From positions 1-28,309 of the forward strand of contig JAEZHJ010000197.1 in the NCBI GenBank assembly GCA_023436925.1: DNA of 28,309 nt, written 5' to 3'. The translations under genes were made by a program, and so were the position numbers. Under the pieces are notes generated by a model that saw nothing but the letters and a program-made list of their open reading frames with translations, searched no databases and was not told where the DNA came from. Shown one piece after another: positions 1 through 6,643 of this stretch. Numbering within the stretch: the stretch's first letter is position 1; each line of letters begins with the position of its first letter. Source of the stretch: Actinomycetes bacterium (GTDB lineage: Bacteria > Actinomycetota > Actinomycetes > Propionibacteriales > Propionibacteriaceae).

Positions 1-92
1 CCGAATGGCGGCTGCTCCCACCCCTGGCCAGCCTCGTCGCGCATGACACCCCTCTCCTCCCCCCACACAGTGGAGGCAGATTACCCCCTCAC

Positions 93-123
93 TTGGACAT
101 CTAGCGCGGGTGGCCGCTACCTT
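93..123 (+). promoter_or_regulatory. Possible tRNA promoter
   Basis: TTGGAC at 93-98 and TACCTT at 118-123 could be the -35 and -10 boxes for the tRNA that begins at 137. The spacer would be 19 bp, which is long, and the -10 box matches the consensus only at T, A and the final T. This is an inference from position; nothing else in 1-136 looks like a gene or a control element. Confidence 0.3.
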
Positions 124-136
124 GGCAGCGAAACGC

Positions 137-213
137 GGGGCGGTAGCTCAGCCGGTCAGAGCAGGGGACTCATAATCCCTGGGTCGCGGGTTCGAGCCCC
201 GCCCGCCCCACCA
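137..213 (+). tRNA. tRNA-Met (anticodon CAU), CCA encoded
   Basis: A full cloverleaf can be folded: acceptor GGGGCGG (137-143) pairs with CCGCCCC (203-209), the D stem is GCTC/GAGC, the anticodon loop CTCATAA has CAT at 171-173, and the T arm is GCGGG-TTCGAGC-CCCGC. Discriminator A210 is followed by an encoded CCA (211-213). The first acceptor pair is G-C, so this is not an initiator tRNA, which would have a mismatch there. An elongator tRNA-Met is most likely; a tRNA-Ile2, whose CAU is modified to lysidine, is the alternative and cannot be excluded by eye. The genes to its right look island-like, and tRNA 3' ends are common integration targets. Confidence 0.93.
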
Positions 214-563
214 GGTCTAGGCGCGTCCGACCAGGTGCTCTATCTACCGCCATCCAGACAGACACCGAGAGGGGGCACTTCGTCGACTGACACCGGGGAC
301 GCCATCGCCACGCAGCGTCTCCCGTCCAAGCCGGTCAAGGAGGCAGTTCCCGTAGTCGGCTCGTCTGGCACCGTCGCCCAGGCTGCTAACGCTCACCGCC
401 GGTCTTCCGCCAGGCGGCATCTGCGACCGAACGCGGGAAGTGCGAGACCCACCCCCGATCGCTCGTGCCGCACGAGGGCATCCCTTCCATCGTCTACAGC
501 GAAGACGCCAGATGTCACCCCGCGATCGCGAACCGCGGGAAACAGTGCTCAACGGACCCGACA
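214..563. other. Gene-free stretch between tRNA and GIY-YIG gene
   Basis: No reading frame here has codon use or a product that looks real; the frames that stay open are Arg/Ser/Pro-rich shadows. The only structure seen is a short inverted repeat, CCCGCG at 519-524 with CGCGGG at 534-539. It lies just past the stop codon of the leftward gene at 564 and might help end that transcript. There is no T-tract. No integrase fragment and no second copy of the tRNA 3' end were seen. Confidence 0.5.
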
Positions 564-2039
564 TCAGGGGACCTCGCGCCGATCGGCCGGGCGCCGCGAG
601 CCCGAAGCCCGCCACTCGGCCGCTTCTGGCACCTCTGCGTACTCCAGCAGGTGGGAACCGTCGATCCTGGCAAGAAGCTCCCGGACCTCGGCGGGGGTGG
701 CGTAAAAGAACTCTCGAGCTTGGTTGACCTGGTTCACCTTGCGGTCGGCCAGGGCCTGGTGAAGCTTGGTTTCAAGGCCGACGGCGTCGTCGCTGAAGAT
801 GAGGGCGTGGACGTCGAACCTGAAGGGGACCGACGCGTCACCCAGTTCACGGATCCGATCCATAGGTTCCATGCGGCGAGTAAGGCCGATCTTCACCATC
901 CCCTCCCCGAACGCGCCAACATTCGAGATGACATAGACGTAGCCAGCACGGATGTTGGCGGCGCGGCTTATCACCTTTTCCAACTCGGCACCGGTCTCGG
1001 CGAGCTTCGCTTCCAGCTCTTGGATCGCTTCCGGAGATGCCCCGCCAGCGTGCGCCTTCACCAGCGCGTTCTGGTAGTGGGCCTGCTCCTTGGCAAGCCG
1101 AGCCTTCTCGCGCTCGATCTCACGCTCCGCGGCCTGTTGGTCCCGCAACTGTTCGCGCTCAATCCTGGTCCGTTCTCGTTCCGCTTCGAGTTTGGCTAGG
1201 TAATCCGCGGTGAGCTCGATCTCGTAGAGCCGAGCTCGGTGGTACTCCGACGTGATGCGGATGCCCATGGTCTTGCCGAGCTTCTCGATTGTTGCGGCAG
1301 CTTTTGACAGCCGTTCGAGCGTCGCCTTGCGGGAGTGAGGCTTGACCGTCCGCACGCAGTTGTCAGCCTCTGCGTTGTAGGCGCGTAGTAACAGCTTGGA
1401 GAAGTCCGCCACCATCTTCCGACCTTGCGCCGCTGATCCGTTGACCTGCCAGTTGGTCGACCCGTACACAGCGCGGCCGGCGGTGACAAGCGATCTTGTA
1501 TCGGCCTTCACGCGGGCGAGAAGCTCTTTGTACCCGACTGCGTCCGACAGCGGATGGGCATACTCGTAGACGCCCGCTTCCTGCAGCTGGGCGATCTCAT
1601 TGGTCTCCACCACTTGGGCTCTGATCGCGGCGAGTTCGGCACGGGCTTTCGCGATGTCCCGCTGTGCTGAGGCTTGCGTCGCAGCGAGTTCCGTCCTTGC
1701 CTGATCGAGTTGCGCTCGGACTCGTTCCGTCTCCCGCGCGATCTCCAACGCTGATAGGGCACCGGATGCGGACAGTGCGGCGCGCAGTTCCTCGACCTCG
1801 TCTTCGAGCTTTCGCTTGCCTACCCCGCCGAACAGGCCGGGCTTCCGCTTCGCAGACTCGGCGGCGACAGGCGCGGGCCTTGAAGGCTCGACGACAGCTG
1901 GGGCTGGTGCTGGCACGGAAATGGCGCTCGGGTCTTGTTGGGTGTGACTGGTCCACTGCGTACCGTCCCACCACCGCAGGAGTCCCGGCCTGCTCCCGTC
2001 CGGATACCAGCCGGCTGGGACTGACGTGTGCGAACTCAT
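564..2039 (-). CDS. DUF2510-DUF4041-GIY-YIG nuclease-like protein
   Basis: Of 491 residues, 8-33 form a DUF2510 module (AGWYPDG...RWWDGTQWT). A Pro/Ala linker and a coiled coil follow (about 75-150), then a DUF4041-like region (about 150-290), a long charged coiled coil (about 280-360) and a C-terminal GIY-YIG domain of the T5orf172/Mug113 kind (about 366-455). That domain has GYVYVIS, VKIGLTRR, a helix RIRELG with the expected Arg, and LETKLHQAL with the expected acidic residue. DUF4041/T5orf172 proteins are known from phages and mobile islands, and their role is unclear; DNA cleavage is an inference from the fold. The ATG at 2039 was chosen because GAGGAGAGG lies about 7 bases upstream; an in-frame start at 2078 has no such site. 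Base composition is less GC-biased than the neighbours, which supports transfer. Confidence 0.85.
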   Translation of the reverse strand: MSSHTSVPAGWYPDGSRPGLLRWWDGTQWTSHTQQDPSAISVPAPAPAVVEPSRPAPVAAESAKRKPGLFGGVGKRKLEDEVEELRAALSASGALSALEIARETERVRAQLDQARTELAATQASAQRDIAKARAELAAIRAQVVETNEIAQLQEAGVYEYAHPLSDAVGYKELLARVKADTRSLVTAGRAVYGSTNWQVNGSAAQGRKMVADFSKLLLRAYNAEADNCVRTVKPHSRKATLERLSKAAATIEKLGKTMGIRITSEYHRARLYEIELTADYLAKLEAERERTRIEREQLRDQQAAEREIEREKARLAKEQAHYQNALVKAHAGGASPEAIQELEAKLAETGAELEKVISRAANIRAGYVYVISNVGAFGEGMVKIGLTRRMEPMDRIRELGDASVPFRFDVHALIFSDDAVGLETKLHQALADRKVNQVNQAREFFYATPAEVRELLARIDGSHLLEYAEVPEAAEWRASGSRRPADRREVP

Positions 2040-2184
2040 GGGCTGCCTCTCCTCACTTCGTGGCCTGACCCGGATCAAGCCGACAACGTATCGGCTTTAC
2101 TCCCGCCGCTGTAGCGAGTCGACCACTACGCCCGACGCGCGCACAGCAAGTTGCACACGAACCCGCGGCGGAGTATGCCTCCGG

Positions 2185-2560
2185 CCCGCGGGATCCTCCT
2201 CCGACGTCCTGCGCCGCATCGCCGCCGAAACCGTCACCACGGTGTGAGATCCCGACTTGGTCGGAATGCGCCGCCTGCTGATCGCCGAGGGGAGCCCCAC
2301 ACCCTGAACTCACATCCGTCTGGCGTACCGCGACTGTGCCGGGAACCATCGGCGAACTCACCCGCTACTTCCGGTAACTCCAGGCGCGCAGCCTGTTGAC
2401 CGCCGACGACCCCGAGATGCTCGCCAGTGTCTTCCTCTGGATGCTGATTGGCGACGGCTTGGACGCCGGGCTGCTGGATCCGTCCTTGCCGCCGCCTACA
2501 CCCCGGCGCAGAGCGCCGACGACGCGGTGGGCCTTCTGCTCCCGCCGCACGGTAGTGCCG
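2185..2560 (+). pseudogene. Decayed TetR-family regulator, C-terminal part
   Basis: Joining three stretches in different frames gives a recognisable TetR C-terminal (AefR-like) domain. Frame one, about 2195-2290, reads DVLRRIAAETVTTV, a TGA stop, then DPDLVGMRRLLIAEG. A second frame, 2300-2480, reads HPELTSVWRTA, then GTIGELTRYFR, a TAA stop, then LTADDPEMLASVFLWMLIGD. Returning to the first frame gives LAAAYTPAQSADDAVGLLL. In intact relatives these blocks occur in this order (LRR...IAEA, FPEL, ELARYL, D-E-A-A-LFLGML-GD, A-LFL). At least two in-frame stops and two frameshifts disable it. The N-terminal HTH is absent; the upstream sequence belongs to the GIY-YIG gene region, so an insertion or deletion probably removed it. 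Confidence 0.72.
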
Positions 2561-2619
2561 ACGACTCGGCCCGGGCTGCGAGGCGTGACATCGTCCAGCC
2601 GGGATGGAACGGTTGGCGG

Positions 2620-3036
2620 ATGGAGCAACGCATCAGTTTCGTGACCCTGGCCGTCGCCGACCTGGACGCCACCCTCCGGTTCTACCTCGACGGGCTGGGC
2701 TGGACAGCCGAGCTGGACGAGCCCGGCGAAATCCTGATGATCCGGACCGGCGAGCACCTCGTCCTGTCGCTGTGGGACCGCGCCCATTTCCAATCCGAGG
2801 TCGGGCCGATCGATCTCGGGGCGGGCATCCCGCCCATCACCCTGGCGCACAACGTCGCCACCCGGGCCGAGGTCGACGAGGTGTTGGACGTCGCTCGCGC
2901 CGCCGGGGCCAACCCGGTGCAGCCTGCGGCCGAGCGCTCCTGGGGCGGCTACAGCGGGTACTTCGCCGACCCGGACGGCTACCGCTGGGAGGTCGCCTAC
3001 AACCCCGGCCCGATCGGCCAACTCGTCCTGCCCTGA
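2620..3036 (+). CDS. VOC-superfamily (glyoxalase/bleomycin-resistance-like) protein
   Basis: This 138-residue protein has the usual single-module VOC layout of paired beta-alpha-beta-beta-beta units. MEQRISFVTLAVADLDAT opens the first, with FYLDGLGW after it, and GYSGYFADPDGYRWEVAYN closes the second. The C-terminal Glu of WEVAYN sits where VOC metal ligands lie, but the first-half ligand is not clear, so the substrate is unknown. The ATG at 2620 was preferred over an in-frame upstream start at 2527, because the residues in between are tail of the TetR pseudogene rather than VOC sequence. The Shine-Dalgarno match is weak. Two hairpins follow the gene. Confidence 0.85.
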   Translation: MEQRISFVTLAVADLDATLRFYLDGLGWTAELDEPGEILMIRTGEHLVLSLWDRAHFQSEVGPIDLGAGIPPITLAHNVATRAEVDEVLDVARAAGANPVQPAAERSWGGYSGYFADPDGYRWEVAYNPGPIGQLVLP

Positions 3037-3050
3037 CCCGCCGGCCGTCG

Positions 3051-3083
3051 CGTCCGGGTCGGACGTTCCAGCGGCTTCGCTGG
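3051..3083 (+). terminator. Tandem hairpins downstream of VOC gene
   Basis: CGTCC/GGACG (3051-3055, 3061-3065) is followed directly by CCAGCG-GCTT-CGCTGG (3068-3083), a perfect 6-bp stem with a 4-base loop. There is no T-tract, which is common for GC-rich actinobacterial terminators. The position 15 bases past the VOC stop codon fits a termination role. Confidence 0.4.
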
Positions 3084-3169
3084 GAGATTGCCGCGCGAAC
3101 ACGAGAGACGAACTCACACCGAGCGCGGCATGCAGCCAGAGACCCTCAAACGAACTTCCACTCACGCTC

Positions 3170-3199
3170 TTGAGTACAAATATGCGTTTGTGTTAGCGT
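3170..3199 (+). promoter_or_regulatory. Promoter/operator of the ArsR-SRPBCC operon
   Basis: TTGAGT at 3170-3175 and TAGCGT at 3194-3199 can act as -35 and -10 boxes, 18 bp apart. Between them ACAAA (3176-3180) and TTTGT (3187-3191) form an inverted repeat with a 6-base centre, in a notably AT-rich patch for this genome. A site between the two boxes is the usual place for an ArsR autorepressor. This is inferred from layout. Confidence 0.4.
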
Positions 3200-3225
3200 C
3201 GGCGCACCCCACCTGAGGAGCCGTC

Positions 3226-3561
3226 ATGGGTCAGGGATCGGCCGCCGAACTCGACCTGGCGCTGCGCGCGCTGGCCGACGGCAACCGGCGCGCGATCCTG
3301 CAGGTCGTCCGCGCCGAGCCGCTGCCGGTGGGCGCCATCGCCGACGCGGTCGGGCTGTCGCAGCAGACCACGTCCCACCACCTCGGGGTGCTGCGGCGGG
3401 CCGGTCTGGTCGAAGGCTCCCGGGACGGCACCCGCCACCTGTTCGCGGTCAGCACCGACGGCCTGGCGGCCGTCCGCGACTACCTCGACGGGTTCTGGCC
3501 GGCCAAGCTGGCGGCCCTGAAGTCGGTCATCGAAGCCCGTGAGGCCGGACGCGATGGCTGA
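3226..3561 (+). CDS. ArsR-family winged-helix regulator
   Basis: The 111-residue protein is a compact winged helix. LDLALRALADGNRRAILQVV begins the domain, LSQQTTSHHLGVLRRAGLV is the recognition helix region, and GTRHLFAVS is the wing. It contains no cysteine, so it is not a classic metal sensor; it belongs to the ArsR group that is usually paired with SRPBCC proteins. TGAGGAG at 3214-3220 supports the ATG. Its last codons overlap the next gene by 8 bases (ATGGCTGA), so the two are probably translationally coupled. It likely represses its own promoter, with the SRPBCC partner binding a hydrophobic ligand. Confidence 0.92.
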   Translation: MGQGSAAELDLALRALADGNRRAILQVVRAEPLPVGAIADAVGLSQQTTSHHLGVLRRAGLVEGSRDGTRHLFAVSTDGLAAVRDYLDGFWPAKLAALKSVIEAREAGRDG

Positions 3562-3988
3562 GTTCCGCGACAGCGTCGAGATCGCCGCCCCGCCGGAGGT
3601 GGTCTTCGAGTACCTCACCACCGCCGCCGGGCTGACCGCCTGGCTGGGTGAGTACGCCGAACTCGAACCCTCCCCCGGCGGCCGGTTCGCCGTCGACATC
3701 GCCGGCCACCCGATCCGCGGACAGTACCTGGCCGTCGACCGGCCGCACCGGGTCGTCGTGTCGTGGGGAGTCGCCGGCAGCGAGCAGTTGCCCGCCGGCG
3801 CCTCGACCGTCGAGTTCCGGCTGGTCCCGCTCGCCGCCGGGACCCGCGTCGAACTCACCCACGCCGACCTGCCCGAGACCGAACTGCGCGGCCACGCGGA
3901 CGGCTGGACCCACTTCCTACCCCGCCTGGTGACCGCGGGGGCGGGCGGGGTCCCCGGACCGGACGACTGGCGTCCGCTCGACGACTGA
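3554..3988 (+). CDS. SRPBCC (AHSA1-like) domain protein
   Basis: The 144-residue protein is a single SRPBCC/AHSA1 helix-grip domain. It opens with FRDSVEIAAPPEVVFEYLTT, continues with GGRFAVDI and HRVVVSWG, and ends with the long C-terminal helix region ELRGHADGWTHFLPRL. Such proteins bind hydrophobic ligands in a deep pocket. No catalytic residues are evident. The ATG at 3554 lies inside the end of the ArsR gene; a GTG five codons earlier is possible but would lengthen the overlap. The pairing with ArsR is a recurrent arrangement in actinobacteria. Confidence 0.9.
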   Translation: MAEFRDSVEIAAPPEVVFEYLTTAAGLTAWLGEYAELEPSPGGRFAVDIAGHPIRGQYLAVDRPHRVVVSWGVAGSEQLPAGASTVEFRLVPLAAGTRVELTHADLPETELRGHADGWTHFLPRLVTAGAGGVPGPDDWRPLDD

Positions 3989-4021
3989 CCCATCGAAACC
4001 GCACGGCGAGAGGAGAAGAAG

Positions 4022-4378
4022 ATGGCCCCCAACTCGGCCTATGACGTCGTGGAGACCTACCACCGGGCCTGGACCGGCGGTGACGTCGCAGCGGCGATGA
4101 CCCACGTCGCGGACGACATCGTCTGCCGCGCCCCGGGGGTCGACCTGACCGGCAAGGAGGCGTACGCCGCCTACATCGGTGGGTTCGCGCCCCGACTCAC
4201 CGGCATCGCCGACATCGCGTCCTTCGGCTCGGGCGACCAGGTCGCGCTGTTCTACTACCCGCAGACCGCGGCCACGTCCACCACCCCCGCGGCCGAGTGC
4301 TTCACGGTCCGGGACGGGAAGATCGTCGAGAGCGTGCTGATCTTCGACCGGCTGTCCTACGGCCCGCCGGCGGCCTGA
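4022..4378 (+). CDS. NTF2-like / SnoaL-like protein
   Basis: The 118-residue protein has the NTF2-like cone-fold pattern: an N-terminal helix (AYDVVETYHRAWTGGDVAAAM), the strand VADDIVCRAP, the GKEAYAAYIGGF helix, and C-terminal strands ending ECFTVRDGKIVESVLIFD. This closing strand is typical of SnoaL-like families, which include small isomerases, hydrolases and ligand-binding proteins. The exact activity cannot be read. GAGAGGAG about 7 bases upstream supports the ATG. It sits 33 bases after the SRPBCC gene and is probably the third gene of that operon. Confidence 0.87.
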   Translation: MAPNSAYDVVETYHRAWTGGDVAAAMTHVADDIVCRAPGVDLTGKEAYAAYIGGFAPRLTGIADIASFGSGDQVALFYYPQTAATSTTPAAECFTVRDGKIVESVLIFDRLSYGPPAA

Positions 4379-4410
4379 GGGTCGTCGACGCGGTCGGGGG
4401 AGGTCTGTCC

Positions 4411-4500
4411 CCTGTGCGGGAGAACCGTCCCCCTGTGCGGGAGAACCGTCCCCCTGTGCGGGAGAACCGTCCCCCTGTGCGGGAGAACCGTCCCCCTGTG
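4411..4500. repeat. 21-bp tandem repeat, four copies plus a partial
   Basis: Four identical 21-bp units lie head to tail at 4411-4431, 4432-4452, 4453-4473 and 4474-4494, followed by the first 6 bases of a fifth. The core of each is CTGTGCGGGAGAACCG, flanked by C-runs. A decayed flank, TGTCGAAGGACGGTCCCGG, follows. The array fills the gap between two convergent genes. Because 21 is a multiple of three, every frame remains open through it on both strands, creating false reading frames. From memory, similar ACGGTTCTC-containing intergenic repeats occur in many bacteria, but this was not checked. Confidence 0.95.
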
Positions 4501-4520
4501 TCGAAGGACGGTCCCGGGCG

Positions 4521-6008
4521 TCAGGTGGCGGTGACCTCGACCACGTGGTAGCCGGTCGCGCCGTCCGGCAGCACCCCGGCGGGCTCGGCGATCTGCGGGA
4601 CGCCGTCGGCGTCGTAGGCGCGGGCGGTCAGCCGGTGCGGGCCGGGTGAGGCCTGCCAGGGCAGGTACCACTGCCGCCAGTAGTCCAGGCCGACGTCGGG
4701 GCCCAGGCGGGCCCGCTGCCATGGGCCGTCGTCCACCTGGACCTCGACCCGGCCGATGCCGCGGTGGGTGGCCCAGGCCACTCCCCCGGCCACCGCGTCG
4801 CCGCTGGGGATCCGGCCCCGCGGGGTGTCGATCCGGCAGGCCGTCTTCACCGGCGCCTGCTCGGCCCAGCCGCGCACCGTCCAGTACGCCTCGTCGGCTG
4901 CGAAGGTCGTCACCTGCAGCCGGTTCAGCCACTTCGTCGCGCCGACATAGCCGTACAGGCCGGGGGTGAGCAGCCGGGCCGGGAAGCCGTGGGCGGGGGC
5001 CAGGGGCTCGCCGTCCATCGCGATCGCGATCATCGCGTCCCGGCCGTCGAGCAGCACCGCCAGCGGCGTGCTCGCGGTGAACCCGTCCACCGAGTGGCTC
5101 AGCACCATGTCGGCGGACGGATCCGCCCCCGCCCGGCGCAGCAGCGGGGCCACCGCCACCCCCAGCCAGCGGGTGGAGCCGCAGTACGGCCCGCCGACCT
5201 CGTTCGAGACGCAGGTCAGCGTGATGTCGCGCTCGATCATCGGCAGCGCCAGCAGCTCCTCCCAGGTCAGCCGGAAGGGAGACGCCACCAGGCCGTCAAC
5301 GGTCAGCGACCAGTCCTCGACGGACGGATGGGGCACCACCAGCGCGGTGTCGACCCGGTAGAAGTCGGCCACCGGGGTCCGCAGCGGGCTCACCTGCGGC
5401 ACGGACGCCTCCACGCCGGCGGGCAGCGGCGGCCGCGGCTCGCGCGGCGGCGGCAGCCGGATCTCGGTCGCAACCTCCTCGTGCCGGGAGTGGATCCCCA
5501 CGGCCAGCGCGCTCGCCGCCAACCCGGCCACCCCGGTCAGCAGCACCCGCCGGTCCAGCGCGCCCTCCGGCCGGTCCGGACGAGCTTCGGAGAGCCAGCC
5601 GAGCTGGCGCCGCAGCAGCAGGATCCCGACCGCCGTCCCGAGCAGTGCGGGCAGCAGGTCGAACACCCCGGCAGCCGGACGGGTCACCGCCGCCAACGCC
5701 CCGAGCGCCCCCAGGACGGCAAACACCGCCGTGCCGACACCCGGCCGGCGGACCGCCAGGATCCCGGCGACGGCGGCGATCAGCGCGAGCCCGAGGATCA
5801 CCCCGACCATCAGCACGGTCTTGTCGGCAGTGCCGAAGCTGGCCACCGCCCATTCCTTCACCGGCGTCGGGGAGAGGTCGACCAGGGCGGCACCCACGGC
5901 GACCACCGGCCCGGCCGCCGGGTTCAGCCAGGCCGCGAGCAGTTCCGCCGCGGCCGCACCACAGGCCGCGGCGATGACGCCGGCCAGGCCGGCCGCGGTT
6001 CGGCCCAC
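4521..6008 (-). CDS. Membrane-anchored sulfite-oxidase-family molybdopterin oxidoreductase
   Basis: With the chosen GTG start the protein has 495 residues. About 170 N-terminal residues hold roughly five hydrophobic segments (near 4-26, 64-86, 91-111, 116-132 and 153-173), followed by a catalytic region. LTCVSNEVGG carries the likely molybdenum-ligand cysteine (C266), then YCGSTRWLGV, HGFPARLLTPGLYGYVGATKWL and a C-terminal Ig-like dimerisation domain (VEVQVDDGPWQRA through LTARAYDADG). This layout matches actinobacterial membrane-bound relatives of sulfite oxidase, with the active site on the outer face. Start choice is uncertain: an in-frame GTG at 6146 adds 46 low-complexity residues, while 6008 begins just before the first membrane helix. 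The electron acceptor and natural substrate are unknown. Confidence 0.88.
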   Translation of the reverse strand: MGRTAAGLAGVIAAACGAAAAELLAAWLNPAAGPVVAVGAALVDLSPTPVKEWAVASFGTADKTVLMVGVILGLALIAAVAGILAVRRPGVGTAVFAVLGALGALAAVTRPAAGVFDLLPALLGTAVGILLLRRQLGWLSEARPDRPEGALDRRVLLTGVAGLAASALAVGIHSRHEEVATEIRLPPPREPRPPLPAGVEASVPQVSPLRTPVADFYRVDTALVVPHPSVEDWSLTVDGLVASPFRLTWEELLALPMIERDITLTCVSNEVGGPYCGSTRWLGVAVAPLLRRAGADPSADMVLSHSVDGFTASTPLAVLLDGRDAMIAIAMDGEPLAPAHGFPARLLTPGLYGYVGATKWLNRLQVTTFAADEAYWTVRGWAEQAPVKTACRIDTPRGRIPSGDAVAGGVAWATHRGIGRVEVQVDDGPWQRARLGPDVGLDYWRQWYLPWQASPGPHRLTARAYDADGVPQIAEPAGVLPDGATGYHVVEVTAT

Positions 6009-6170
6009 CGCTCCAGTGTCCGTCGCCGCCCTGCCCCGTGGCCGGGCGAGTGGGGGGCACTGTTGCGCATCGCAACCACTGGCCGGGGGAGGACTCAGCC
6101 GAGGCGACCCCGGGCCGGAAACGACGAACACCGGGCCGACCCCCACTGGGGCCGACCCGGCGTCCGCAGA

Positions 6171-6521
6171 TCACCAGAGAACGGCGATCAGGATGTTGAC
6201 CAGGCCGAGGCCACCGGCAGTGTGGAACAGCGGCATGACCTTGCCGTCCTTGGCCTGCCGCCGGTGCGCCAGGAACGCCGCGACCGCGGCGATCAGCGCG
6301 ATCGTGAGCTTGACGGCGATCTTCGTCTGGTTGACCGGCAGGTCCTGCATCTCACGCAGGCCGACCAGCAGGATGCCGGTGACCAGCTGAGTGATCGCGC
6401 CGGTCATCAGCAGCTTGGTGTTGAAACCGCTCCTCTGCCGCATCTGGACCAGGAACACCCCGACCAGGGCGGCCAGCCCGATGAAGTGAAGACTCAGAAC
6501 CAGCAACCGCAGGATCTCCAT
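6171..6521 (-). CDS. Small four-helix membrane protein
   Basis: The 116-residue protein is mostly hydrophobic, with four predicted membrane helices: LRLLVLSLHFIGLAALVGVF near the N-terminus, KLLMTGAITQLVTGILLVGL, KIAVKLTIALIAAVAAFLAH and a final segment ending LVNILIAVLW. Conserved-looking His (LHFIG) and Arg/Lys-rich loops separate them. I recognise it as a type often annotated only as an integral membrane protein in actinobacteria. It ends 25 bases before the longest possible start of the molybdoenzyme gene and runs the same way, so co-transcription is likely. Whether it serves as a membrane partner of that enzyme is speculation; no haem-ligand pattern is convincing. Confidence 0.82.
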   Translation of the reverse strand: MEILRLLVLSLHFIGLAALVGVFLVQMRQRSGFNTKLLMTGAITQLVTGILLVGLREMQDLPVNQTKIAVKLTIALIAAVAAFLAHRRQAKDGKVMPLFHTAGGLGLVNILIAVLW

Positions 6522-6613
6522 AACTCCCTCTCGCTTCAGGTCCCGACCACCGGCGAGACGCCGGGGCGAGGCGTGATCCGGGTTGGCCCACGCGTGCCCC
6601 GAGCGTATCCTCT

Positions 6614-6633
6614 TACCGACCGTTTAGTAGAAT
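6614..6633 (+). promoter_or_regulatory. TetR-type operator overlapping a -10 box
   Basis: TACCGACCGTTTAGTA (6614-6629) is an imperfect inverted repeat resembling operators of actinobacterial TetR regulators. It overlaps TAGAAT (6628-6633), a good -10 box ten bases before the ATG of the MFS gene. A bound repressor would block RNA polymerase. The TetR gene directly after the exporter is the obvious candidate regulator. No clear -35 box is visible. Confidence 0.5.
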
Positions 6634-6643
6634 CGAGGCATTG

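Noticed and set aside
43..705. Open frame of 220 codons across the tRNA
   Set aside because: It reads through a clear tRNA gene, is Arg/Ser/Pro-rich with no domain, and ends inside the GIY-YIG gene on the other strand; it reflects high GC content.
214..2620. attL/attR pair made from the tRNA 3' end
   Set aside because: No second copy of the TTCGAGCCCCGC segment was found by eye anywhere to the right, and no integrase gene is present.
4411..4500. CRISPR array
   Set aside because: The units are directly adjacent with no spacers and no cas genes are nearby; it is a plain tandem repeat.
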